Shown: piece after piece, positions 48,939 to 58,192 of the stretch
Numbering within the stretch: the first letter of the stretch is position 1
How the letters are laid out: each line of letters starts with the position of its first letter
From: Rhodococcus spongiicola
GTDB lineage: Bacteria; Actinomycetota; Actinomycetes; Mycobacteriales; Mycobacteriaceae
DNA: 64,000 bases
Direction: 5' to 3'
Assembly (NCBI RefSeq): GCF_004011835.1
Contig: NZ_RKLN01000002.1
Coordinates: 415,469 to 479,468, forward strand
The notes under the pieces: model-generated
The model's database searches: none
What the model was told of the DNA's origin: nothing
The model's input: the letters and a program-made list of their open reading frames with translations, nothing else
Translations under genes and position numbers: made by a program

Positions 48939-49799
48939 GTGCCCGAACTTCCCGAGGTCGAGGTCGTCCGGCGCGGTCTCGGCGCGCACGTCGTAGGCCG
49001 CAAGATCGACTCGGTCGAGATCCTGCATCCCAGGGCTGTCCGCCGGCACTTGCCCGGATCGGTCGACCTGGTCCGGCGGCTCGAGGACCAGACCATCACG
49101 TCGGCCGAGCGCCGCGGCAAGTACCTCTGGCTCGTCCTCGAGCCCAGTGAGATCGCGCTCGTCGTCCACCTAGGGATGAGCGGCCAGATGCTCGTCCAGG
49201 ACCCCACGGTCGCTGACGAGAAGCACCTACGCATCCGGGCCCGGCTCGACTCGGGAATTGATCTGCGCTTCGTCGACCAGCGCACGTTCGGAGGGTGGGC
49301 GCTCGCGGATCTCGTCACCGTCGACGGCAGTGTGGTCCCCGATGCGGTCGCGCACATCGCTCGTGATCCTCTCGATCCGCTCTTCGATGCCAACGCACTC
49401 GTGAAAGCGTTGCGCCGCAAACAGACCGAGATCAAGCGCGCCCTCCTGGACCAAACCCTGGTATCGGGCGTTGGCAACATCTACGCGGACGAAGCGTTGT
49501 GGCGCTCCGAGATTCACGGCAACCGGCTCGCAGGCAAGCTGAGCGGGCAGCGGCTGCGTCGACTGCTCGACGCCGCCGGGGAGGTCATGCAGGAGGCACT
49601 CGCACAGGGCGGAACATCGTTCGATGCCTTGTACGTCAACGTCAACGGACAGTCCGGCTACTTCGACCGTTCCTTGGCCGTGTACGGCCAGGAGAACCTG
49701 CCGTGCCGACGCTGCGGGGCGCCGATCCGGCGCGAGAAGTTCATGAACCGTTCGTCGTACAGTTGCCCCAAATGTCAGCCCAGGCCTCGATCCGGCTGA
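48939..49799 (+). CDS. mutM: Formamidopyrimidine-DNA glycosylase
   Basis: 286 residues. It removes 8-oxoguanine and formamidopyrimidines with an N-terminal proline nucleophile (P2 of [14 protein letters not shown]). The helix-two-turn-helix region reads [12 protein letters not shown]; the C-terminal zinc finger is [23 protein letters not shown]. In M. tuberculosis osmC follows directly; here an accessory block of about 11.5 kb intervenes. Confidence 0.96.
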   Translation: MPELPEVEVVRRGLGAHVVGRKIDSVEILHPRAVRRHLPGSVDLVRRLEDQTITSAERRGKYLWLVLEPSEIALVVHLGMSGQMLVQDPTVADEKHLRIRARLDSGIDLRFVDQRTFGGWALADLVTVDGSVVPDAVAHIARDPLDPLFDANALVKALRRKQTEIKRALLDQTLVSGVGNIYADEALWRSEIHGNRLAGKLSGQRLRRLLDAAGEVMQEALAQGGTSFDALYVNVNGQSGYFDRSLAVYGQENLPCRRCGAPIRREKFMNRSSYSCPKCQPRPRSG

Positions 49800-49803
49800 C
49801 GGA

Positions 49804-50184
49804 TCACGTTGCGTCCGTGAGTCGTTCCGCGAGAACGTCGGCCTGAATCTTCTTGGCGTCGGCGTGGACCTTCCGTCCGGCGGCGGTGACTTCGACGAAG
49901 ACGCCGCGTCGGTCTGCTTTACAGAGGGCGCGGACGACGAGCCCAGCCTTCTCGAGCCGCGCGACGCTGCGCGACAGTGCGCTCGGGCTGAGGTACATCT
50001 CCGCGGCGAGTTCGTTCATCCGCGGGTGGTCGCAGGTGGCGTCCATGAGCCGGTCGAGGGTCTCGAAGTCACTCATGCTGAGACCGTGGGCATTTTGCAT
50101 CTCACGGTCCAGTTGACAGGCGATCTCGTTGTACTTGCTCGCGAGCGACCGCCACGTGCTACGCAGGTCAGCGTCCGAGCTCAT
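49804..50184 (-). CDS. MarR-family transcriptional regulator
   Basis: 126 residues. Winged-helix protein (DNA-binding region about 45-100, MNELAAEMYLSPSALSRSVARL, wing KADRRGVFVEVT). Divergent from a DHA2 efflux gene, the usual arrangement of a repressor and its target pump. ATG 50184 is preferred: on the minus strand TTGCAT, 17 bp and TACCAT end 7 nt before it, so the transcript would be leaderless; in-frame ATGs further upstream lie within the promoter. The ligand is unknown. Confidence 0.87.
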   Translation of the reverse strand: MSSDADLRSTWRSLASKYNEIACQLDREMQNAHGLSMSDFETLDRLMDATCDHPRMNELAAEMYLSPSALSRSVARLEKAGLVVRALCKADRRGVFVEVTAAGRKVHADAKKIQADVLAERLTDAT

Positions 50185-50285
50185 GCCCCGCATGGTAATC
50201 AGCATACGAAACTGATGCAAGCGAATTAAATGCAGATGCAATAAGTGCTTGCACAGTGATTGCGTATGCAACTAAGTTAACCGCC
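50185..50285. promoter_or_regulatory. Divergent promoters and repeated TGCA half-sites between marR and MFS gene
   Basis: Minus strand: TTGCAT, 17 bp, TACCAT, 7 nt, ATG 50184. Plus strand: TTGCAC (50249-50254), 18 bp, TAAGTT (50273-50278), 7 nt, GTG 50286. Several TTGCAT/ATGCAA-type half-sites lie between, including the palindrome TTGC-GTAT-GCAA inside the efflux promoter spacer. A MarR operator probably overlaps both promoters. Confidence 0.6.
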
Positions 50286-51758
50286 GTGACTCTCAACAAC
50301 ACGTCCCCGGAGCTCGCCACCTCGTCGGGCACTTCGGCTCCGGCGACCGACCAGGCCTGGACCCCCCGACTTTGGGGCATCCTCGCCGTCTTGTGTCTCG
50401 TGATGTTCCTCGACGGTCTCGACGTATCGATGGTCGGAGTGGCCCTGCCGTCGATCGGTATCGAACTCGGCCTGACCACCACTTCGCTGCAGTGGGTCAT
50501 CAACGGATACGTTCTGGGCTTCGGCGGTCTGTTGCTGCTCGGGGGACGCACCGCCGATCTCCTCGGCCGCCGCCGGGTGTTCTTGATCGCGCTGGCGATC
50601 TTCGCGATCGCGTCTCTGGTCGGTGGACTCGTCGACAACGGAACCCTTCTCATCGCCACCCGGTTCGTGAAGGGGCTCGCCGCCGCCTTCACAGCACCGA
50701 CGGCGATGTCGATTCTCACCACCACCTTCCGCGAGGGGCCCGCCCGCAATCGAGCCCTGTCGATCTTCTCGGTGTTCGGCGCGAGCGGGTACTCGTCCGG
50801 ACTCATCCTCGGCGGACTACTCACGAGTGCCGGATGGCGGTGGACGTTCCTGATGCCGGTCCCGTTCGCCGCACTCGCCCTCGTGGCGGGTATCGCGCTC
50901 ATTCCGCGGGATCGGCCTGCGGACACCGGCGGCCACGACGTTCTCGGAGCCGCAACCTTGGTTGCCGGCATGCTGCTGACCGTCTACGCAGTGGTATCGG
51001 CACCCGAGCGCGGGTGGGCGGACCCGCTCACGCTGGGGTCGTTCGTTGCGGCGGCCGCATTGCTTGCGCTGTTCTTCGTCATTGAGAACCGTGTGACGCA
51101 TCCCCTTGTGCGACTGAGCATCCTGCGGATCGGTGCGATCGTCCGCGCGAACGTCAGCATCATCGCGCTGTTCGGTAGCTATCTCAGCTTCCAGTTCATG
51201 ATGACGATCTTCCTGCAGTCGGTTCTGGGCTGGTCGCCGCTCGAGATGGCGCTCGGCCTGCTTCCCGCCGGTCTCATCGTCGCGTTCGGTTCGCCGTTCA
51301 TCGGTCGTCTGGTCGACATGTTCGGGACGGCACGAATGATCATCACGGCTCTGACGTCGCTGAGCCTCGGGTATGTGTGGTTCCTGCTCATGGGCAGCGA
51401 CCAACCGAGCTACGTCGTGTCGATCCTGCCGAGCGTCTTGCTGCTCGGAGTCGGATTCGCCTTCGGCTTCACCTCGATCATGGCCCAGGCGACGGCCGGG
51501 GTCGCGGACCACGAGCAAGGCCTGGCTTCCGGACTGGTGCAGACATCCGCTCAGGTCGGTGCCGCTGTGGTGCTGGCACTGACCACCGCTCTTGTCACGG
51601 GAGGCTCGCACGCGGCGAGCAGTGTCGGCGGTGCGGGAATCCAGCAGTTCCAGTCCGGGCTCGTGCTCGTTACGGGGGTCGCGCTGGCCGGACTACTGCT
51701 CACCCTGTCTCCGCTCGTCCGCCGTGCGATCTCAGCCGAGGCTCGAGCTGGGCGATGA
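50286..51758 (+). CDS. DHA2 (EmrB/QacA) family drug efflux transporter
   Basis: 490 residues, 14 predicted membrane helices. The first half has the antiporter motif pattern LDGLDVSMVGVALPSIG and GGRTADLLGRRRVF. Proton-driven export of toxic compounds is the family role; the substrate is unknown. GTG 50286 is supported by the leaderless promoter spacing. Its last 59 bp overlap the 3' end of gntK on the other strand. Confidence 0.87.
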   Translation: MTLNNTSPELATSSGTSAPATDQAWTPRLWGILAVLCLVMFLDGLDVSMVGVALPSIGIELGLTTTSLQWVINGYVLGFGGLLLLGGRTADLLGRRRVFLIALAIFAIASLVGGLVDNGTLLIATRFVKGLAAAFTAPTAMSILTTTFREGPARNRALSIFSVFGASGYSSGLILGGLLTSAGWRWTFLMPVPFAALALVAGIALIPRDRPADTGGHDVLGAATLVAGMLLTVYAVVSAPERGWADPLTLGSFVAAAALLALFFVIENRVTHPLVRLSILRIGAIVRANVSIIALFGSYLSFQFMMTIFLQSVLGWSPLEMALGLLPAGLIVAFGSPFIGRLVDMFGTARMIITALTSLSLGYVWFLLMGSDQPSYVVSILPSVLLLGVGFAFGFTSIMAQATAGVADHEQGLASGLVQTSAQVGAAVVLALTTALVTGGSHAASSVGGAGIQQFQSGLVLVTGVALAGLLLTLSPLVRRAISAEARAGR

Positions 51759-52260
51759 TTTCCGCCGCGAGTTGGCTGGGCGGGTCCCCGATCCCGACGA
51801 CTATGGCGTCCTCGTCGGGATCGGGCGGTTCGAGCGCCGCTATCTGGGTATCGAGCAGCGACGCCGGCATGAAGTGGTCCAGTCGGGTCGTGAGTCGTTC
51901 TGCGATCTGTTCACGCGTGCCGACGAGATGAACGAAGACGACGTGGTCGCCGCGGAGCAGGTCTCGGTAGCTGCGCCTGAGGGCCGAGCAGGTGATGATC
52001 CCCGGCAGCCCCTTGTCCGTGTGCTCCTGAACCCACTGCGCGACCCGTTCCAGCCAGGGCCAGCGGTCCTCGTCCGTGAGCGGCTGCCCGGACGCCATCT
52101 TCGCGAGATTCGCTGGGGGGTGCAGGGCGTCGCCTTCCTGGAGCTCCCAGCCCAGCGTCCCGGCAATGATTCCCGCGATCGTCGACTTGCCTGATCCCGA
52201 CACTCCCATCAGCACCACGACGGGAGGTGCCGTCTCCGGAGTGCATTCGCGCGTACTCAT
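51700..52260 (-). CDS. gntK: Gluconokinase
   Basis: 186 residues. It phosphorylates gluconate to 6-phosphogluconate, feeding the pentose phosphate pathway. Walker A GVSGSGKST (19-27) and the LHPPANLAKMASGQPLTDED substrate region of the GntK family are seen. It is downstream of gntP on the same strand, 40 bp apart, and its 3' end overlaps the convergent efflux gene by 59 bp. Confidence 0.93.
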   Translation of the reverse strand: MSTRECTPETAPPVVVLMGVSGSGKSTIAGIIAGTLGWELQEGDALHPPANLAKMASGQPLTDEDRWPWLERVAQWVQEHTDKGLPGIITCSALRRSYRDLLRGDHVVFVHLVGTREQIAERLTTRLDHFMPASLLDTQIAALEPPDPDEDAIVVGIGDPPSQLAAEIIAQLEPRLRSHGGRAETG

Positions 52261-52300
52261 GTGCAGCCCACCAACTTCGGCTCGATCATCGGTCCCCTCC

Positions 52301-53695
52301 TCAGATGAAGGCGCTCAGCGCGAGCACTCCGGCCAGACCGGTCACCGAGATGACGCATTCCATCACGGTCCAGGTCTTGAGGTTCTGCACCACGGTGACA
52401 CCCAGGTATTCCTTGACGAGCCAGAATCCGGCGTCGTTGACGTGGGAGAGGAACAGGGAGCCCGCCCCGATCGCAAGGACCATCAGCGAAACGTGCGTCG
52501 TCGAAAGGCCCGCCGCGACCGGTGCGAGAATGCCGGACGCGGTGACCGTGGCAACGGTGGCCGAACCGGTGGCAACCCGGATGAGGACCGCGACGAGCCA
52601 GGCGAGGAACAGCACCGGGAGCATGCTGTCCTGGATGGCGTTGGCGATCACGTCGCCGATCCCGGTGTCGACCAGGACTTGCTTGAAGCCGCCGCCGGCA
52701 CCGACGATCATCACGATTCCCGCGATCGGCGGCAGCGAACTCTCCAGGGAACCGGCGATGTCCTTGCGGTCCATGCCGCCGCCGCGACCGAGCAGCACCA
52801 TGCCGACGAGCACGGCCAGGCCGAGGGCTACGACGGGGGTGCCGAGAAAGTCGAGCAACGCCTTGTAGGGGGATTCCGAGTCGGGCGCAACGACGTCGGA
52901 GAGGGCTCTTCCGAGCATGAGGACGACGGGCAGCAGGATCGCACAGAGCGTGGCCGTGAACCCGGGGCGCTGACGCTGGGCTGCGGCCTCGGCGCCTTCC
53001 AGATCCTCCGGGGTCGTGAAGAGGTCGGGCACGGGGACGTCGACCCATCGCGCCGCGAGCTTGCCGAACAGCGGTCCGGCGATGACCACCGTCGGGATCG
53101 CCACCACGATGCCGAGAGCGAGGGTCAGCCCCAGGTCGGCGTCGAGCGCCGACACCGCGACGAGCGGCCCGGGATGCGGGGGGACGAGCCCGTGCATGGC
53201 GGAGAGTCCGGCCAGGGTGGGGATGGCGATGCGGATGAGTGACTGCCCTGATCGCCGCGCGACGAGAATGATGACGGGCATCAGCAGCACGAGACCGATC
53301 TCGAAGAACATCGGCAGGCCGATCACCGCGCCGACGAGCGCCATCGTCCACGGCAGGGTGCGGGGCCCGGACCGGTTGACCAGCGTGTCGACGACCCGGT
53401 CGGCGCCGCCGGAGTCGGCGAGCAGCTTTCCGAACATCGCACCGAAGCCGATGAGGAGGCCGACACTGCCCATCGTCGAACCGAAGCCTTCGACGAAGGA
53501 GGCCACAGAATCCGTTGCGCCCAGGCCCGCGCCGACGCCGACACCTACCGCACCGATGGACAGAGCGAGGAAGGGGTGCAGCTTGAGCCACGTGATCAGG
53601 ACGACGATGACGGCGACGCCGACGACCGCGGCCGTGATCAGCCGCACATCTTCTCCTGCGGTGTCGCTTGCCGCGAGGACGTCGACGGTGCTCAT
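52301..53695 (-). CDS. gntP: Gluconate permease (GntP family)
   Basis: 464 residues, about 12-14 membrane helices. A GntP-family proton symporter for gluconate, consistent with gntK downstream and gntR upstream. Motifs such as PPHPGPLVAV and SHVNDAGFWLVKEY are characteristic. ATG 53695 has GGAG 7 nt upstream; a start 12 codons earlier is less likely. Confidence 0.92.
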   Translation of the reverse strand: MSTVDVLAASDTAGEDVRLITAAVVGVAVIVVLITWLKLHPFLALSIGAVGVGVGAGLGATDSVASFVEGFGSTMGSVGLLIGFGAMFGKLLADSGGADRVVDTLVNRSGPRTLPWTMALVGAVIGLPMFFEIGLVLLMPVIILVARRSGQSLIRIAIPTLAGLSAMHGLVPPHPGPLVAVSALDADLGLTLALGIVVAIPTVVIAGPLFGKLAARWVDVPVPDLFTTPEDLEGAEAAAQRQRPGFTATLCAILLPVVLMLGRALSDVVAPDSESPYKALLDFLGTPVVALGLAVLVGMVLLGRGGGMDRKDIAGSLESSLPPIAGIVMIVGAGGGFKQVLVDTGIGDVIANAIQDSMLPVLFLAWLVAVLIRVATGSATVATVTASGILAPVAAGLSTTHVSLMVLAIGAGSLFLSHVNDAGFWLVKEYLGVTVVQNLKTWTVMECVISVTGLAGVLALSAFI

Positions 53696-53766
53696 GTCGG
53701 TGCTCCGGGTTCGTGGGCCCTGGAAGGCCACTGCATGTGGCTCAGGTCACTGTCTACCACAAATAC

Positions 53767-53794
53767 TACGAATTCACGTATCAGTCGTATTACG
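53767..53794. promoter_or_regulatory. Candidate GntR operators between gntP and gntR
   Basis: Two AT-rich palindromes, TACG-AATTCA-CGTA (53767-53780) and CGTATTACG (53786-53794), have centres about 16 bp apart in the divergent region. Their position suggests GntR binding sites controlling both genes. Confidence 0.45.
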
Positions 53795-53846
53795 TAGGTC
53801 TTATTACTGTAGGACTGCCTGGGGTCGGCATGGCACCATCGGGCGC

Positions 53847-54584
53847 ATGGCCAACGCCGAGCTTCTCAAGGACCCCGTGAACCGCCAGTTACATGCATCG
53901 CTGCTCAACCGACTGGGTGGCGAGATCGTCGCGGGTGTCGTCCCGCCGGGTACCCGTATCTTGGCCGACGAAATCGTCGCGCAGTACGGGGTCTCGCGAA
54001 CAGTGGTGAGGGAGGTGGTACGCGTCCTCGAATCACTGGGACTGCTCGCGGTCCGCCGAAGGGTCGGGATCACCGTGCTCGCAGAAGACTACTGGAATTC
54101 ACTGGACCCGAACGTGATTCGGTGGAAGCTGGCCGGACCACAACGGTTCGAGCAACTGGCGTGTCTGAGCGAATTGAGGTCGGCAATCGAACCGCTGGCG
54201 GCCCGGCTGGCGGCAGGCCGAGCATCTGCGGAGCAGTGTGGGGTGCTGACTGCGTCGGTGATCGGGATGTCGTCGACGGCTCGCGCCGCCGACACCGAGG
54301 CATTCCTGGCGCATGACGCGAACTTCCATCGCACGTTGCTCGCCGCCTCGGGAAACCCTCTACTGCGTGCGATGTCGGAGATAGTCGTGGAGGTGCTCGA
54401 GGGTCGGACCAGGCACTCGCTGATGCCGCACATCGCCGAGTCCGAGGCCATCCACCTACACGGTGTCGTGGCGGCGTCCATTCAGGCGGGCGATGCCGAG
54501 AATGCGGAGGAGGCCATGCGGTCGATCGTCGTCGAATCTGCTATGGCCGTGAAGGAATTGAAAGAGGCCCAAAAAGCCCTGTGA
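53847..54584 (+). CDS. GntR-family (FadR subfamily) regulator of the gluconate genes
   Basis: 245 residues. N-terminal winged helix (about 10-75; LADEIVAQYGVSRTVVREVV) and an all-helical FCD effector domain (about 85-235) with His and Asp residues that usually bind a metal and a carboxylate ligand. Divergent from gntP-gntK, so gluconate or 6-phosphogluconate is the likely signal. ATG 53847; the longer frame from 53016 is antisense to gntP and is not real. Confidence 0.9.
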   Translation: MANAELLKDPVNRQLHASLLNRLGGEIVAGVVPPGTRILADEIVAQYGVSRTVVREVVRVLESLGLLAVRRRVGITVLAEDYWNSLDPNVIRWKLAGPQRFEQLACLSELRSAIEPLAARLAAGRASAEQCGVLTASVIGMSSTARAADTEAFLAHDANFHRTLLAASGNPLLRAMSEIVVEVLEGRTRHSLMPHIAESEAIHLHGVVAASIQAGDAENAEEAMRSIVVESAMAVKELKEAQKAL

Positions 54585-54791
54585 GTACTCTCGTTCTTGC
54601 GGCCGGGGTGCAAGCGTAAAGATCGCGTCAATGTCGACCTACTCGGGTGTCAGCAGACTGTCAGGAGGGTGTCCACGCGCTCGAAACGGGTGCAGTATTG
54701 CAGGTGGGCGTCCGACAACCGACGCCATATTTGGTGCTGACGTGCGGGCACCGTACGCCTGAACTGACGACGAACCCGAAAGAAGAACACA

Positions 54792-54884
54792 ATGGCTGAC
54801 TTGGCCTTCGTCGTGTTGATCATCGGCGTGTTCACAATCTGCGCGTTGGTGCTGCGTAGCCTGCACTCGAGGCGGGTGCGGTGA
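54792..54884 (+). CDS. 30-residue small membrane protein upstream of kdpD
   Basis: A short frame from ATG 54792 to TGA 54882-54884 encodes a single hydrophobic helix (about residues 4-22, LAFVVLIIGVFTICALVL) and a basic C-terminus (RSLHSRRVR). Such one-helix peptides stand at the head of kdpFABC operons in actinobacteria. Here it is followed 56 bp later by kdpD and no kdpFABC is present. It could be a remnant of a lost kdp operon, or an independent partner of KdpD. The 207 bp before it (54585-54791) show nothing else recognisable. Confidence 0.5.
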   Translation: MADLAFVVLIIGVFTICALVLRSLHSRRVR

Positions 54885-54940
54885 CCGTTCTCTCGGACCG
54901 CCGGGGTTGACCGCACCTGGGTGCGGCACGGCGGCGCCGG

Positions 54941-57487
54941 GTGAATGATGAGTGTGTGAGTCCCGAACCGACCCGCGCCCCGCGCCGCGGCGAGTTACGG
55001 ATCTACCTCGGTGCGGCCCCCGGCGTGGGCAAGACCTACGCGATGCTCGGGGAGGCGCACCGGCGCATCGGACGGGGCGCTGACGTGGTCGCGGCATTGG
55101 TGGAGACCCACGGCCGTGCCCGCACCGCCGAGCAATTGTCAGGACTCGAAGTCCTCGAGCCGAGGACGGTCCCGTACCGGGGCACCTCGATGCCCGAACT
55201 CGACGTCGAAGGGGTAATCGCGCGGCGACCGGCGGTAGTGCTGGTCGACGATCTCGCGCACACCAACACCCCCGGTAGCCACAACGAGAAGCGTTGGCAG
55301 GACGTCTGTGAGTTGCTCGACGCCGGCATCGACGTCCTGTCCACACTCAACGTGCAGCACCTGGAGAGTCTCGGCGATGTGGTCGAGCAAATCACTGGGG
55401 TAGAGCAGCGAGAGACCGTGCCCGACAAGGTGGTCCGCGAGGCCGCTCAGGTCGAGCTGGTTGATATGACGCCGGAAGCGTTGCGGCGCAGACTCTCCCA
55501 CGGAAACGTGTACGCCGCCGATCAGGTCGACACGGCGCTCGGGAACTATTTTCAGCACGGAAACCTCACGGCGTTGCGCGAACTCGCGTTGCTGTGGGTG
55601 GCGGACCAGGCGGACGCCGCACTTGCGAAGTACCGTGCGGAGAACAAGATTACGGACACCTGGGAGGCCCGTGAGCGTGTCGTCGTGGCAGTGACCGGTG
55701 GCCCCGAGTCGGAGACCCTGGTCCGGCGGGCCGGCCGCGTAGCGAGCAAGTCCAGCGCCGACCTCATGGTGGTCCACGTCGTGCGGGGCGACGGTCGCGA
55801 GGGCGTGCACGCCGCCGACATGGGCAGGGTGCGCAAGCTCGCCGCCGGCATCGGAGGGAGTGTGCACAGTGTCGTCGGCGATGACGTCCCGACGACGCTG
55901 CTCGAGTTCGCCCGCGAGGTCAACGCCACGCAATTGGTGATCGGCACCTCCCGGCGCTCGCGGTGGGCGCGGATCCTCGACGAGGGGATCGGTGCGGCGA
56001 TCGTCCGGCAGTCCGGGACGATCGACGTTCACATCGTCACGCACGAAGAGGCCGCGCCTCGGCAGCGTGTTTCGATGCCGGGGCGCGGGCACCGGATCCT
56101 CTCGTGGCTGGCGGCCGTCGTCGTGCCCGCTCTTGCGGCCGGGCTGATGGCGCTCGTCGACCGTGTGACCGGTCTCGGCGCCCAGAATGCGTTGTTTTTC
56201 GTTGTCGTGCTCGCGGTCGCGCTGTTCGGCGGTGTGGGTCCGGCGATCCTGTCCGCGCTCGTTTCGGGGCTGCTGCTCAACTTCTTCTTCACCGACCCGC
56301 TCTACAGCTTCACCATCGCCGATCCGGAGAACTTCGTCACCACGATGGTTCTGCTGGTCGTCGCGGTCGCGGTCGGGGTGCTGGTGGACGCGGCCGCGAA
56401 ACGGGCGCGCGAGGCTCGGCACGCATCGCAGGAGGCCGAACTTCTGGCCCTGTTCGCTGGGTCTGTGCTGAGAGGAGCGGATCTGCCGGCGTTGCTCGAG
56501 AAGGTGCGGGAGACGTATTCGCAGACGGGGGTCAGCGTCGTCCGGCGTGGCGAGGGCGTGGTCAGTTCGGCGGGCGTGTCGCCGCCCACCTCGGTAGACG
56601 AGGCCGGAACGGTGTGCGAGGCGGGTGCCGGCGAGTACGCGTTGCTCCTCGCGGGTGCCGAACTTGGTGCGCGGGATCGCAAGGTTCTGGGCGCAGTAGC
56701 CAATCAGGCGGTTGGACTGATTCGACAGAAGCAGCTCGCCGAGGAGGCCGGAAAGGCGTCGGCGCTTGCGGAGGCCGACCGGTTGCGCCGCTCGCTCCTC
56801 TCGGCTGTCAGCCACGACCTGCGCACCCCGCTGGCCGCCGTGAAGGTGGCCGTATCGAGCCTGCGCAGCGCCGACATCGAGTTCTCGCCCCAGGACACCG
56901 CTGAACTGTTGGCCACCGTCGAGGAATCGACCGATCAACTGACCGCCCTGGTCGGCAACCTTCTCGACTCTTCGCGGCTCGCGGCGGGCGTGGTCAAGCC
57001 GACGCTGCGGCGGGTGTATCTCGAAGAGGTGGTCCACCGGGCCCTCGTCGGTGCGGGCGTCGGAAGACCAGGCTCGGGACGGCGGGGGCGTGACCGTGTG
57101 AAAGTCGAGGTGGGAGACGCGGTGGTGATGGCCGACGCCGGACTGCTCGAACGGGTGATTGCCAATCTCCTCGACAACGCACTGCGCTACGCACCCGACG
57201 AACCTGTGCGGATCGGCGCGGCGCGGGTCGGAGACCGGATGACGATCACGGTCGCCGACACCGGACCAGGGCTCGCGCGCGGCACCCATGACCAGGTATT
57301 CGACGCCTTTCAGCGCCTCGGCGACCGGGACAACACGATCGGGGTCGGGTTGGGTCTGTCGGTGGTGAAGGGATTGGTCGAGGCGATGGGGGGAACCGTC
57401 AGCGCGATGGACACCCCGGGTGGCGGTTTGACGATGGCGGTCGAACTGGCTGCCTGCCCGATCGGAGGCGCCGAGGGAGCCAGATGA
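54941..57487 (+). CDS. kdpD: Sensor histidine kinase KdpD
   Basis: 848 residues. Order: KdpD N-terminal domain with Walker A GAAPGVGKT (24-32), a universal-stress-like domain (about 250-370), four membrane helices (about 385-485), a GAF-like region, then HisKA with H625 in SHDLRTP and HATPase_c (NLLDNALRYAP, about 741-751). It normally senses K+ limitation or ionic strength and controls kdpFABC, which is absent here. GTG 54941 is the first start; a GTG at 54956 five codons later is also possible. Its stop overlaps kdpE as ATGA. Confidence 0.93.
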   Translation: MNDECVSPEPTRAPRRGELRIYLGAAPGVGKTYAMLGEAHRRIGRGADVVAALVETHGRARTAEQLSGLEVLEPRTVPYRGTSMPELDVEGVIARRPAVVLVDDLAHTNTPGSHNEKRWQDVCELLDAGIDVLSTLNVQHLESLGDVVEQITGVEQRETVPDKVVREAAQVELVDMTPEALRRRLSHGNVYAADQVDTALGNYFQHGNLTALRELALLWVADQADAALAKYRAENKITDTWEARERVVVAVTGGPESETLVRRAGRVASKSSADLMVVHVVRGDGREGVHAADMGRVRKLAAGIGGSVHSVVGDDVPTTLLEFAREVNATQLVIGTSRRSRWARILDEGIGAAIVRQSGTIDVHIVTHEEAAPRQRVSMPGRGHRILSWLAAVVVPALAAGLMALVDRVTGLGAQNALFFVVVLAVALFGGVGPAILSALVSGLLLNFFFTDPLYSFTIADPENFVTTMVLLVVAVAVGVLVDAAAKRAREARHASQEAELLALFAGSVLRGADLPALLEKVRETYSQTGVSVVRRGEGVVSSAGVSPPTSVDEAGTVCEAGAGEYALLLAGAELGARDRKVLGAVANQAVGLIRQKQLAEEAGKASALAEADRLRRSLLSAVSHDLRTPLAAVKVAVSSLRSADIEFSPQDTAELLATVEESTDQLTALVGNLLDSSRLAAGVVKPTLRRVYLEEVVHRALVGAGVGRPGSGRRGRDRVKVEVGDAVVMADAGLLERVIANLLDNALRYAPDEPVRIGAARVGDRMTITVADTGPGLARGTHDQVFDAFQRLGDRDNTIGVGLGLSVVKGLVEAMGGTVSAMDTPGGGLTMAVELAACPIGGAEGAR

Positions 57488-58164
57488 CCCATGTGTTGGT
57501 GGTCGACGACGAGCCGCAGATTCTGCGTGCCCTGCGGATCAACCTGAGCGTTCGCGGCTACGAGGTAACGACGGCTTTGACTGGCGCGGCCGCGCTGCGG
57601 GCGGCGGCCGACAAGCACCCCGAGGTGGTGGTGCTCGACCTCGGGCTGCCGGACATGGACGGCATCGAGGTCCTGGCGGGACTGCGAGGCTGGTACACGG
57701 GGCCGGTGATCGTGCTGTCGGCGCGCACCGACTCGTCTGACAAGGTCAAGGCCCTGGACGGCGGCGCCGATGACTATGTGACCAAGCCGTTCGGGATGGA
57801 CGAGTTCCTTGCTCGGCTGCGTGCCGCTGTACGACGGGGTGCGGCGGCAGCCGAGACGAGCGAGCCGGTTGTGGTCACAGATTCCTTCACCGTCGACTTG
57901 GCCGCCAAGAAGGTAACCCGCGACGGCGCGGAGGTGCACTTGACACCCACCGAGTGGGGGATGCTCGAGATGCTCGTGCGCCACAACGGCAAGCTCGTGG
58001 GGCAGCGGGAACTCCTGCGTGAGGTGTGGGGTCCCGCCTACGCCACGGAGACGCACTACCTGCGGGTCTATCTCGCGCAGCTACGCCGCAAACTCGAGAA
58101 GGACCCGTCTAAGCCGCAGCACCTGCTGACCGAGACCGGGATGGGCTATCGCTTCCGGGAGTGA
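57484..58164 (+). CDS. kdpE: Response regulator KdpE
   Basis: 226 residues, OmpR/PhoB type. Receiver domain with phospho-acceptor D52 (VVLDLGLPDMDG) and a C-terminal winged helix (about 128-224; HLTPTEWGMLEMLV and HYLRVYLAQLRRKLE). The start overlaps the kdpD stop. Its targets are unknown without a kdp transporter; the following AGCS symporters are the nearest candidates by position only. Confidence 0.94.
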   Translation: MTHVLVVDDEPQILRALRINLSVRGYEVTTALTGAAALRAAADKHPEVVVLDLGLPDMDGIEVLAGLRGWYTGPVIVLSARTDSSDKVKALDGGADDYVTKPFGMDEFLARLRAAVRRGAAAAETSEPVVVTDSFTVDLAAKKVTRDGAEVHLTPTEWGMLEMLVRHNGKLVGQRELLREVWGPAYATETHYLRVYLAQLRRKLEKDPSKPQHLLTETGMGYRFRE

Positions 58165-58192
58165 ACCCAACTTCCGTGTCGGCGTCTACATC

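Noticed and set aside
54585-54940. c-di-AMP (ydaO-type) riboswitch before kdpD
   Set aside because: Expected for kdp genes in some bacteria, but the conserved pseudo-symmetric core could not be found by reading.
55139-57289. 716-residue open frame antisense to kdpD
   Set aside because: The kdpD frame has full domain motifs across the same span; the antisense product is Arg/Gly/His-rich without recognisable folds.
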